DNA of 64,000 bases from Methanoregula sp. (lineage in GTDB: Archaea; Halobacteriota; Methanomicrobia; Methanomicrobiales; Methanospirillaceae), in contig CP112999.1 in the NCBI GenBank assembly GCA_026625165.1, positions 806,001 to 870,000 on the forward strand, read 5' to 3'. A model generated the notes under the pieces. The model was not told the origin of the DNA. It saw only the letters and a list, made by a program, of their open reading frames with translations, and ran no database searches. Positions 43,787 through 51,859 of this stretch are shown here, one piece after another (position 1 is the stretch's first letter; the number at the start of each line of letters is the position of its first letter). The position numbers and the translations under genes are program-made.

Positions 43787-44401
43787 TTAAATAAAATCCC
43801 CAGTATACACTGAAACTCTGACATCAACCTGATTACCGTAAACCGTAACGTGGTAATCCCCTTCTCCGTTAATGATGATCGTATTCACAGTATTTGATGG
43901 GTAGGGATTTCCATAACCGTCCTCTGCAACAATCTGGCCAGTCTTAGGATTCCTCACGGTAATCTTTAAAAACGAGTTTCGGGGGTCATATTGAAGGGGA
44001 ATCGTCTGGTATTTTATAATGAGTGGCCCTTTGATAACATGAATTTGAAATGCAGAAGAACTGTATTTGGGTGTGTAATGATCTGTAAAGACTGGTGGTG
44101 CATCTTCGATAGCTTTTCGCATTACTGGTGACGACACCTCCCCGGATTTCCCTGATAGGTCACGAACCTCGCGCGGTGAGCCCTCAGGGATTGGCGCAGC
44201 TTCCTGAACGTAACTCCTATAACCACCGGGTGATCCAGTTGTTTCGGTTGATGATCCTTGACGAAGAGTAGGTGTGGGGGATACTCCCGGTTTGGATTCT
44301 ATCGGAAGTGCTACACAACCACAAATAATTACCAGTATGATAAGTATCACTGATGAAAAAAGGACTATCGGGATATGACAAGTATAGACTCGCCACTGCA
44401 T
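43787..44401 (-). CDS. Hypothetical lipoprotein
   Basis: 204 residues. The N-terminal hydrophobic stretch (IVLFSSVILIILVIICGC) ends in a lipobox. A Ser/Thr/Pro-rich linker is followed by a beta-rich C-terminal domain (FLKITVRNPKTGQIVAEDGY, INGEGDYHVTVYGNQVDVRV) like an immunoglobulin-type fold. Surface protein of unknown role, last gene of the AT-rich block. Confidence 0.6.
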   Translation of the reverse strand: MQWRVYTCHIPIVLFSSVILIILVIICGCVALPIESKPGVSPTPTLRQGSSTETTGSPGGYRSYVQEAAPIPEGSPREVRDLSGKSGEVSSPVMRKAIEDAPPVFTDHYTPKYSSSAFQIHVIKGPLIIKYQTIPLQYDPRNSFLKITVRNPKTGQIVAEDGYGNPYPSNTVNTIIINGEGDYHVTVYGNQVDVRVSVYTGDFI

Positions 44402-44626
44402 GGGGAATCCTTTTCTATGAGATGCAAAAAAGGTTTCCCCCCTTTAGAATCAGGATGTAGATACTGACCGATACTAATCGTAACCCTATTTTTATAAATT
44501 TAAAATTTGTCAATGATACGGGCTTATTCTTACTTTTTTCTGATGGGATCTAAAAGCCACTGATTTTAAAATACACTGTCAACAGTGTGTTGTTTAAAAA
44601 AACAATTTTCCGGAAAATACCCGGTA

Positions 44627-45187
44627 TTACTTTTTCCTGTACTTCTTCCCTGCCGAAAATGCCTTTTCGACCTGTTTCCCCACGCCAAAGTAGGCGGCCT
44701 GGGCGTACACGATCGGGTTGATCTTTGCGATATCCGGTTTCCCGTCCGTGACACATGATGGGTCGGCATGGATCTCCACCACCTCGCCGATATGAAGCAT
44801 GTGGCTCCCGCAGTCTACGGACTCAGACAGCCTGCACTCGATGTTGACCGGACACTCCTGTGCCATTGGAGCGGTCTTCAGTTTCCCGTAAAACGACCGG
44901 AAGATTCCGGATTTGTCCTCCTGCCCACCGGAGACGAGGCCGCAGTGGTCGGTCTCGATGACCTGTTCTGATGACGGCACGTTCAGGCTGAAGGTCCTGT
45001 TCTCCCCGATCCCCTTTGCAGTATACCGCGCCTTGTTGATCGCGACGCAGACCATCGGCGGCGCCATGCAGGCGACTGTTGCCCACGCGGCGGTCATGTA
45101 ATTCGGCTTGCCCTTCACGTTTGCGCCCACAAGCAGGGTGGGCATGACACTCATGTACGGCATCGGGCCAAGCGTAATCTTTTCCAT
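44627..45187 (-). CDS. Flavin reductase-like FMN-binding protein (flavoredoxin type)
   Basis: 186 residues from ATG 45187. MPTLLVGANVKGKPNYMTAA, WATVACMAPPMVCVAINKAR, TFSLNVPS and HMLHIGEVVEIHAD are the split-barrel FMN-binding pattern. In methanogens such proteins shuttle electrons as flavoredoxins. Not linked to neighbours. A start at 45202 (five residues earlier) is possible. Confidence 0.88.
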   Translation of the reverse strand: MEKITLGPMPYMSVMPTLLVGANVKGKPNYMTAAWATVACMAPPMVCVAINKARYTAKGIGENRTFSLNVPSSEQVIETDHCGLVSGGQEDKSGIFRSFYGKLKTAPMAQECPVNIECRLSESVDCGSHMLHIGEVVEIHADPSCVTDGKPDIAKINPIVYAQAAYFGVGKQVEKAFSAGKKYRKK

Positions 45188-45362
45188 CCTTTCTCTCTCC
45201 AAAATATATGTTGAAGGGGGAGGTGATTAAGGGTATCATTGCAGGGTGAGTCCCCGACAGGGAGGAGGGAGGGGGAGAAAGAGTGCAGGAAAATATTCCT
45301 GCAGGATGTAATCTCTAAAATCAATTCAGAAAATTTATTGAGCCCGAAATAAATATCACGAT

Positions 45363-46196
45363 ATGTACAAAAAGATCATTTTGCTCGCCATCATACTCCT
45401 GATTTCCTGTGTTTTGCCTGTTTGGGCCGATACTGCAACTCCAATCCGCGACGATGGCCAGTTAAAATACAGCATTCTGGGTTCTACAACCACGTCATAT
45501 AGCCTGAGGCCATGGGGCCATGCAGTATTTTTCCAGAATAATGAACCGATCGTTGTCAATGGTGTCCGGCTGTACGCGTACCGGTACGGTGATCTTGATG
45601 GAAATGTCAGGATCGAGATCTGGGACGAGAATTTAAAGACGTTATACAAGGACCAAATTCCCTATGAAAAATTACCGTTGCACCGGGCAATGAGTGATGC
45701 CAGTGATGCACGGCAGGTCATATCCTGGCAGAACATCCCGGTCCCGGACCATCTTGTCACAGGCAACTTTTACCTTGTGATTTTTACCGATTCTTACGCC
45801 CCAACAGAAAACAAGCACGGGATCTCCATCGGTTACACGAAACCTTCGACCTCATCAACGTCTCACACGGTAAAATCCAATCCCAACAGGATTGACGAAC
45901 TGGCCCTGAACATGAGAGGAGAGAGTTATCCCCCGACAGAAGTGGACTGGATGATCCGGGTCCTGTACAAGGAGCCTGTCGCAACGACCACCACGCAGCA
46001 GACCACACCGGTGAAAGAAACAGTGCAACCAGTAACTACGGTGGTGTCGGTGACAGCACCATCAGAAGCAAATACCGGCTCTTTGGGGAATGTCCCGGCA
46101 TCCGCGCCTCCGGCCCCGACTCAAACACCGGTCGAAATCCCCGTGCTTGTACTGGCAATTGTAATCAGTGTGTGCATTTTAAAACGTGCAGACTAA
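45363..46196 (+). CDS. Secreted surface protein sharing a domain with the TPR protein
   Basis: 277 residues. Signal peptide (IILLAIILLISCVLPVWA), then a domain with GVRLYAYRYGDLDGNVRIEI, FYLVIFTDSY, NPNRIDE and VDWMIRVLY that matches the C-terminal domain of 15424-16773 but without TPR repeats. A Thr/Pro-rich stalk and a terminal hydrophobic helix (VLVLAIVISVCIL) with a basic end follow, the layout of archaeal proteins processed at the C terminus. Its stop codon is followed after one base by the MITE at 46198. Confidence 0.72.
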   Translation: MYKKIILLAIILLISCVLPVWADTATPIRDDGQLKYSILGSTTTSYSLRPWGHAVFFQNNEPIVVNGVRLYAYRYGDLDGNVRIEIWDENLKTLYKDQIPYEKLPLHRAMSDASDARQVISWQNIPVPDHLVTGNFYLVIFTDSYAPTENKHGISIGYTKPSTSSTSHTVKSNPNRIDELALNMRGESYPPTEVDWMIRVLYKEPVATTTTQQTTPVKETVQPVTTVVSVTAPSEANTGSLGNVPASAPPAPTQTPVEIPVLVLAIVISVCILKRAD

Positions 46197-46197
46197 G

Positions 46198-46489
46198 GGC
46201 TCTGTAGAAATGCTTAGAAATCCCAGCTCTTAACGCTCTTTGGGGGAATTAATCGTCGCTGGAAAGCGAGGATTGATTGGAGAAACCATATCAATGGTTT
46301 CGACCTTTCTGCCGTTCACGCAGGGAAGGGCAAACTGAAGAAGATGTCCATCAGGATATCTTCGATATGCGACTGTAAAGGAGCACGAGAAGACATCTGT
46401 TGGGATGTCTTCGAGTTACATTGCTCCCGCCGCTATGGCATCCCCCATGATGCGATAGTAGGATAGGAGGTTTACTTGAATCTGTAGAA
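46198..46489. mobile_element. MITE copy 1 (GGCTCTGTAGAAA family)
   Basis: Begins GGCTCTGTAGAAATGC one base behind the stop of the upstream gene. The interior matches the copy at 56673 over about 250 bp, with hairpins GAAACCAT-ATCA-ATGGTTTC, GAAGATGTCC-ATCA-GGATATCTTC (46340-46363) and GAAGACATC-TGTTGG-GATGTCTTC (from 46389). The right inverted repeat is not preserved; only CTGTAGAA near 46481 remains, in direct orientation. No transposase, so mobilised in trans. Confidence 0.8.
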
Positions 46490-46599
46490 TAATCATTTTA
46501 ATCTGCATCACTTTTTTCTTTCCAATTTCAGGAACGGTATTTTAACACAAAATCCGTCGTTGATTTCGTAAAAAGTCAGGGGCAGGAATGGTATCTTAC

Positions 46600-46616
46600 C
46601 CAAAAAAAAAATTAAA
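46600..46616 (-). terminator. T-run terminator of DUF2769 copy 3
   Basis: The minus strand reads a run of about ten T just behind the stop codon at 46620, as at the copy 2 locus. Confidence 0.4.
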
Positions 46617-46619
46617 CCT

Positions 46620-46865
46620 TCACTTGTTAACGCAGAAATACCCGACATTTAACTTGTATTTTGTAAATACCTCGCATGCCGGACAATAGCAGCTGATCGT
46701 TTTTACATTTGATGGGGCTGATGATTTTCCACGTGCACAGAACAGCGCATTTGGCAGGGTGTCTGAAAGCCTGTTGCCCTTAAACGTCGGACACGCCCCA
46801 CAATACTTTTTGCATATCTCCTGGTTCCCTATGGTATCATCCACGGTTTCCACGCTGGTCTTCAT
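46620..46865 (-). CDS. DUF2769 protein, copy 3
   Basis: 81 residues from ATG 46865: NQEICKKYCGACPTFKGNRL, ALFCARGKSSAPSNVKTISC, YCPACEVFTKYKLNVGYFC. About 70% identical by eye to 36811-37056 and less to 20829-21074. Cys-rich, probably metal-binding, function unknown. T-run on the minus strand directly after the stop. Confidence 0.8.
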   Translation of the reverse strand: MKTSVETVDDTIGNQEICKKYCGACPTFKGNRLSDTLPNALFCARGKSSAPSNVKTISCYCPACEVFTKYKLNVGYFCVNK

Positions 46866-46991
46866 GACGAAATAATATAGCGGGGTATTATAATACCCTT
46901 CCTCCGGAGGAAAAGACCAAAATCCCACCGGTGCCTGAAGGATGGAGCCCCGGCCGGATGCCGGAGATGCCTTGGGGCGGGCATAAAGGTA

Positions 46992-48410
46992 TCACCCTGC
47001 ATCCTCGAGATCTTCAAGGGAGCGCCCGGTCATATCAATCCGGGTCAGCCATGTTACCGCAAAGGCGATCACGCAGATGACGCCCATGATGATGACCGTA
47101 GCCCGGACACCAAAGGAGGCCTTCATCAACGGGACAAAGATAATCCCGCAGGCTGCACCAACCTTGGCAAGAGATGCCGCAAACCCATGGGCTGTGGCGC
47201 GGAGCCGGGTAGGGAAGAGCTCGGCGGGGAGGAGGAACGTCGTGGCATTGGGCCCCCAGTTCATGAGGAGGTTGAAGAGGCCGAACCCGACAAATGCAAG
47301 CGCGATGATGGTGGAAGAACCGGACTGGGATGCGGCAAGGACAAACATCCCGGCCGCCATGCCGATAAATCCCGCGAGCTGGAGCCGGATCCTGCCGATC
47401 TTTTCAATAAAGAGGATATTGAGGATGAAGCCGATGACAAGGAAGATGTCGAGCACTACCGTATACTCAGTCGAGAAGAAGTCCTGTGCAATGAAATTGA
47501 GCCCGGCCGCGGGACTGCCCATGAGGGCTGCAATGAGGATTGGCGTGAATATCCCGACCCCGTAAAAGGCAAAGTCCATCAAAAACCATGGGACGGTGAC
47601 AAGGATGGTCCGGCGCAGGTTCTGCCGGGAGAAAAGTTCGGTGTAATCGGAAAGGTGGGAATGCCATGCCCTTTTTTCCGGCTCATCTTCCACTGCATCT
47701 TTCACCGGGGGCTTAACCACTCCTTTTAACTTGAAATCCGGTATCAGGTGGCGGATGACCCCCATGGCAAGCTTCCATTCCCCCCGCTGGATGTGCCACC
47801 GGGCGCTCTCCGGGACGGTCCGGCGCAGCACAAGGATCAGGAGCGCCGGGGCGGCGCCGGCAACAAGCATCCACCGCCATGCCTGTTCAACCGGGTGCAT
47901 GGCAAGGATGAGGAGCCCGACGGCAGCTGCGGCAAAGATGCCGACAGCCTGGAAGCTGAACGCAGCGATCATCATCCTGCCCCGGATCCGCTTTGGCATG
48001 AACTCGCAGACATAGGATGCACAGATCGGGTAGTCCGCACCGATTCCGATGCCAAGGAGGAAACGGAAGAGGATAAGGGACTCTAAGTTCCAGGCAAAGA
48101 ACGACAGGACTGCAAAGACAATGAAGATGAAGAGATCGGCCAAAAAGACCGTCTTTCTCCCGAAACGGTCGCAGAGCCTGCCGCCGATAAGTGCCCCGAA
48201 GATCGCCCCGACAACCGATGCAGCACCGACTGCACCCTGTGCGAGGGGGCTGGCGGAGAACTGGACGATAATAAGCGGCAGGGCGATTGACATCACGAAG
48301 AGGTCAAAACCGTCAAGGAAGATCCCCATCGATGAAAGGAACCAGATATGGCCATGCTTCAGCGTGAACGGGGCTTCATCAAGAACATCCGTGAGTGCCC
48401 TGCATGACAT
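46992..48410 (-). CDS. MFS transporter (PHS/sugar-porter type)
   Basis: 472 residues, twelve predicted helices. The loop 2-3 signature GGRLCDRFGRKTVFLADLF and GIGIGADYPICASYVCEF are typical of the phosphate:H+ and sugar-porter branches; a cytoplasmic loop of about 50 residues separates the two halves. Substrate cannot be fixed, but inorganic phosphate or an organic acid is plausible. Alone on the minus strand, behind the ribonucleotide reductase. Confidence 0.9.
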   Translation of the reverse strand: MSCRALTDVLDEAPFTLKHGHIWFLSSMGIFLDGFDLFVMSIALPLIIVQFSASPLAQGAVGAASVVGAIFGALIGGRLCDRFGRKTVFLADLFIFIVFAVLSFFAWNLESLILFRFLLGIGIGADYPICASYVCEFMPKRIRGRMMIAAFSFQAVGIFAAAAVGLLILAMHPVEQAWRWMLVAGAAPALLILVLRRTVPESARWHIQRGEWKLAMGVIRHLIPDFKLKGVVKPPVKDAVEDEPEKRAWHSHLSDYTELFSRQNLRRTILVTVPWFLMDFAFYGVGIFTPILIAALMGSPAAGLNFIAQDFFSTEYTVVLDIFLVIGFILNILFIEKIGRIRLQLAGFIGMAAGMFVLAASQSGSSTIIALAFVGFGLFNLLMNWGPNATTFLLPAELFPTRLRATAHGFAASLAKVGAACGIIFVPLMKASFGVRATVIIMGVICVIAFAVTWLTRIDMTGRSLEDLEDAG

Positions 48411-48537
48411 AAAAATCCCTGGCCGGCGTAAAGCACTATCTGTCGCTGTAAATGATGAAATTTTCCCCTCATTTTTTTGAGGGATAAAAGAGGGCGTGCG
48501 GGATATGAAGTTTCAGGATGCGGCAGGTGAGCAGAGA

Positions 48538-48562
48538 CTAAAAAAAACCGGGTGAATTTTTT
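48538..48562 (-). terminator. T-run region behind nrdJ
   Basis: Between nrdJ and the MFS gene the minus strand has a run of about eight T at 48540-48547, 50 bases past the nrdJ stop. Likely end of the nrdJ transcript. Confidence 0.35.
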
Positions 48563-48597
48563 TTTTAAAGTATGCAGGCAGATTTCATGCTTGCCGG

Positions 48598-50241
48598 TCA
48601 CACGTCAACCCGGCACATCCCGCAACCCCGCGAAAGTACCTGGTCTTTTTTACTGTTATACCTGTAGATTGTAACCCCCTTGCATTCAAGGGACCGTGCA
48701 AGCAGGAACAGCCGGCAGATCTCATCCACGTCCGCATGTTCCGGCAAATTCACGGTTTTTGAGACGGCGTTGTCGACATGTTTCTGGACCATTGCCTGCA
48801 TGCGGATATGGTGCTGCGGGGAGATCTCGGTCGCGGTCTTATAGATCTCTTTGATTTTATCCGGGACCGGCGCGGAACCGAGCGTCCCTGTCCGCTTCAC
48901 CGCAGCAAGGATATCCTTCCCTGATCGGAGGGTTCTGAGGTACTTTTTCAGGAGCGGGTGAATGATAGTGACCGGCCGGTTTCCGATCCGCCGGGTGCCG
49001 GCAAGGGAAAAGACCGGTTCGATCCCGCTGCTGGTGCCTGCAATGAGATGGAGGGAGCCTGTGGGAGCAATGGTCAGGACGGTGGCATTGCGCATTTCGC
49101 CTGAGTAGATGCTCTTTTTGATTGCAGGAAACGAGCCCTGCTCCTCCCCCAGTTCCCGGGAAGTCTCATGTGCCCTGCGGGAGATGAGGGCCATCGTGCG
49201 ATCAGCAAAATGGAGTGCTTCTTCTGATTCGTAGGGGATCTCCATGCGGATAAGGGCATCGGCAAGTCCCATGACGCCAAGCCCGATCTTCCGGGTCAAC
49301 AGCGTCTTTTCCCTCACTTCAGGTAGCGGGAACCGGTTTACATCAATGACCGCATCAAGGAACCGGATCCCCCGGTCGGTAACGGTCTGCACCTGTTCTT
49401 CATCCAGTTCGTCCTTTGCGATGCACCGGGAGAGGTTGATGCTTCCCAGGTTGCAGCTCTCAAAAGGCAGGAGCGGCTGCTCCCCGCAGGGATTTGTTGC
49501 CTCAATGCTCCCGAGGCCGGGCACCGTATTTTTCCCGTTGATGATATCAAGAAAAAGAACACCGGGATCACCGGACTGCCATGCTGCCGAGCCGAGCGTG
49601 CGCCAGAGTTCGAGGGCGTCGATACCGGTTTTTACCGAATTGTCACGGGGGTTCACCAGATCATACTGCGTGCCATGCTGCAGGCAGTGGAAAAAATGCG
49701 CATCGAACCCGACGGAAAGGTTGAAATTGGATAGCCCGCCCCGGTTTTTTGCGTTGATGAACTCGATGATATCGGGATGGGAACTGGCAAGCACCGCCAT
49801 GTTTGCCCCCCGCCGTTTCCCTCCCTGTTTCACGGCACTCGTCGCCTCATCAAAGACGCGGATGAACGGCAGCGGGCCGCTTGCCGCACCGGAGGTCGAG
49901 GATACGGGATCACCGGCAGGACGGATCCTGCTGAACGAGAACCCGGTACCGCCGCCGCTCTGGTGGATCAGCGCCATGGTGGCAAGCGTGGAAAAGATCC
50001 CCTGGATTGAATCTTCTACCGGTAACACAAAACAGGCAGAGAGCTGGCCGGCGGGTGTCCCGGCATTCATCAGGGTCGGCGAATTGGGGATGAACAATAA
50101 TTCCTTCATTACATGGAGGAAATCATTTTTCAGCGGGGTACCTACGGCATCTGCCACCCTGCAGAAAAGGGAACCGGGAGTTTCCTGCGGGAGAAGGTAC
50201 CGGTTTTCCAGCAGGGTTCTGGCCGCAGGCGTCAGGTTCAT
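48598..50241 (-). CDS. nrdJ: Class II (adenosylcobalamin-dependent) ribonucleotide reductase
   Basis: 547 residues. LSACFVLPVEDSIQGIF holds the first redox Cys, NPCGEQPLLPFESCNLGSIN the N-C-E radical site and the second redox Cys, and the C-terminal RGCGMCRVDV the shuttle pair CxxC. FIPNSPTLMNAG and APTGSLHLIAGTSSGIEP are phosphate-binding loops. There is no ATP cone, so it is the short form. It reduces ribonucleotides to deoxyribonucleotides using coenzyme B12 and works with or without oxygen. A TATA box lies 30 bases upstream. Confidence 0.95.
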   Translation of the reverse strand: MNLTPAARTLLENRYLLPQETPGSLFCRVADAVGTPLKNDFLHVMKELLFIPNSPTLMNAGTPAGQLSACFVLPVEDSIQGIFSTLATMALIHQSGGGTGFSFSRIRPAGDPVSSTSGAASGPLPFIRVFDEATSAVKQGGKRRGANMAVLASSHPDIIEFINAKNRGGLSNFNLSVGFDAHFFHCLQHGTQYDLVNPRDNSVKTGIDALELWRTLGSAAWQSGDPGVLFLDIINGKNTVPGLGSIEATNPCGEQPLLPFESCNLGSINLSRCIAKDELDEEQVQTVTDRGIRFLDAVIDVNRFPLPEVREKTLLTRKIGLGVMGLADALIRMEIPYESEEALHFADRTMALISRRAHETSRELGEEQGSFPAIKKSIYSGEMRNATVLTIAPTGSLHLIAGTSSGIEPVFSLAGTRRIGNRPVTIIHPLLKKYLRTLRSGKDILAAVKRTGTLGSAPVPDKIKEIYKTATEISPQHHIRMQAMVQKHVDNAVSKTVNLPEHADVDEICRLFLLARSLECKGVTIYRYNSKKDQVLSRGCGMCRVDV

Positions 50242-50269
50242 TGCGCTACCAGAGAACTGTGTTTTGTGT

Positions 50270-50283
50270 AAATTATATATAAA
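50270..50283 (-). promoter_or_regulatory. TATA box of nrdJ
   Basis: The minus strand reads AATTTATATATAATTT about 30-43 bases before the nrdJ ATG, a strong archaeal box A. The expected transcription start would leave only a short leader. Confidence 0.55.
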
Positions 50284-50553
50284 TTAGTGTACCGGGTTCA
50301 GCGTTATGTACTGGATTTCTCTTCTCTTACGGATACAGGTTACAGGAGACCTTGTTCTTTTGATCCTGTGAATGCGGGAGAACAAACAGTACCTTTGTTA
50401 CGGATTGTGAACAGTACTCCCGCACGGCATGGACTCCCTTTGGGCAACAAGGTTCTGGCAACAAGGGCAATGAAAGGATATGCGATAACATGAGCCTGAA
50501 TTTTACATAAAAAATTGTAATGCGGACCGTCCGGAATCCGCCCGGTCCTGCAA
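50284..50553. other. Intergenic between nrdJ and 50554, with small repeats
   Basis: No gene visible. It contains the direct repeat GGCAACAAGG twice with a four-base gap (50442-50465) and a 7-bp inverted pair GCGGGAG / CTCCCGC flanking a 38-base loop. Meaning unknown. Confidence 0.3.
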
Positions 50554-50970
50554 TCAACTGATCCTTACGCCGATGCCTTCAAACCAGCGGGATGCAAAAT
50601 TCCCCGCGTAATCGTACTCGTACCCGATCTCTTTGAAAAAACCCTCAAACTCTTTCTGCGCCTTGGAACTTTCTTTTGCCGTGTTTTTTGTACGGTAAAA
50701 ATGCGCAAGATAGACAAAACTGGCGCCGTGATCAGGGAAATCCTCCCGCTGTATCGAATCGATCATCGGGTAGTGCCCGAGCACTTCATGCCATTCTGTA
50801 CAGGAACCCCGCCCCCCGATAATGAGGCATTCGGGCCCAATGACCGGTGCGTCCGGTGCGGATTTTTTGCGGGCAGGCCCCTTCTTTTGTTGCCGGCCGG
50901 CACGTTTTTTCCCTTTCAAAGGACGGTCTGCAGCGGGATGACCCGCGGGGCCGGCATCCTCCGGTGCCAT
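50554..50970 (-). CDS. Hypothetical protein
   Basis: 138 residues. A basic, Ala/Pro/Lys-rich N-terminal 40 residues (GKKRAGRQQKKGPARKKSA) precedes a compact domain with LIIGGRGSCTEWHEVLGHYP, SIQREDFPDHGASFVYLAHF and FFKEIGYEYDYAG. No family recognised. The N terminus could contact nucleic acid. It starts about 90 bases from the stop of the ECF operon on the same strand. Confidence 0.6.
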   Translation of the reverse strand: MAPEDAGPAGHPAADRPLKGKKRAGRQQKKGPARKKSAPDAPVIGPECLIIGGRGSCTEWHEVLGHYPMIDSIQREDFPDHGASFVYLAHFYRTKNTAKESSKAQKEFEGFFKEIGYEYDYAGNFASRWFEGIGVRIS

Positions 50971-51064
50971 AGTGGTAATGAGCCTGCCACATGTATAAAA
51001 AATTTATTTATTGGTTCCGGATCCCAAAGCAGGGTTTGAGGCGCCTTTGCCCGGGCAAAAATAT

Positions 51065-51859
51065 TTACATTGCCTGCAGGAGCAGCAGCGCTAAGAAACC
51101 GCCCGCAAGGCAGAGAAGCGTGCCCATCACCGCGTAATCGCGTGAGACCAGTGCCATCTCCCGCACGTGGGTCCGTGCGCTGGTGCGGTAGCCCCGCATG
51201 TCGATGGTAAGCCCCAGCACGTTGGACCGCAGCAGAGCGTTGGAGACGAGCGGAACAACAATGGGAGCGACACTGCGGATCTTGCCCATAAATCCCGTAC
51301 CCGGATTGTACCCGCGGGCGAGCTGGGCTTCGTGGATTCGTTTGCCCTCGATCTGGAGGGTCGGGATGAAACGGAGCGCGATGATGAACATGAGGACGTA
51401 ATCGATCGGCATCCTCATCTTCTCCAGTGAGTGGACAAGGTCGCGGGGCTGGGTAGAGATGATGAAGATCTGGAACCCGTAGATGAGGATCATAAAACGC
51501 AGGGAAAGGATAACGCCGATCTCGATTGCACCCCACGTGACCGGCACGCTCCCCCCGGCGAGCGGGAACCCCGGTGGGACGAGGTAGCCGATGATACCCC
51601 CGTTGGGCATCGTGATCACGGTGATGATGATGAATACGATGCTCATCATGACGATCAGCCGGGACTGCTGGATCACCTCCGCATAGAGTTTTCCCAGGTA
51701 CGCGAGGAGGAGGATGGCAAGCACGAGGGCAACCAGGAATACAAGGTTCGTCGAGATGACGCACATCAGGCTTAGGACAACGACAAAGACGATCTTTGTC
51801 ATTGGATGGAGCCGGTGGAAGAAGCCGTCCTTGTGGACATACGCGAGAATCTCTGTCAT
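51065..51859 (-). CDS. ecfT: ECF transporter transmembrane protein EcfT
   Basis: 264 residues with about five helices. The coupling helices carry EAQLARGYNPG and IDMRGYRTSARTH, the A-R-G-type motifs that contact the ATPase. MTEILAYVHKDGFFHRLHPM is the usual start. It is the last gene of the S-A-T operon and begins one base after the ATPase stop. It links the two-domain ATPase to the substrate-binding S protein in the membrane. Confidence 0.92.
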   Translation of the reverse strand: MTEILAYVHKDGFFHRLHPMTKIVFVVVLSLMCVISTNLVFLVALVLAILLLAYLGKLYAEVIQQSRLIVMMSIVFIIITVITMPNGGIIGYLVPPGFPLAGGSVPVTWGAIEIGVILSLRFMILIYGFQIFIISTQPRDLVHSLEKMRMPIDYVLMFIIALRFIPTLQIEGKRIHEAQLARGYNPGTGFMGKIRSVAPIVVPLVSNALLRSNVLGLTIDMRGYRTSARTHVREMALVSRDYAVMGTLLCLAGGFLALLLLQAM

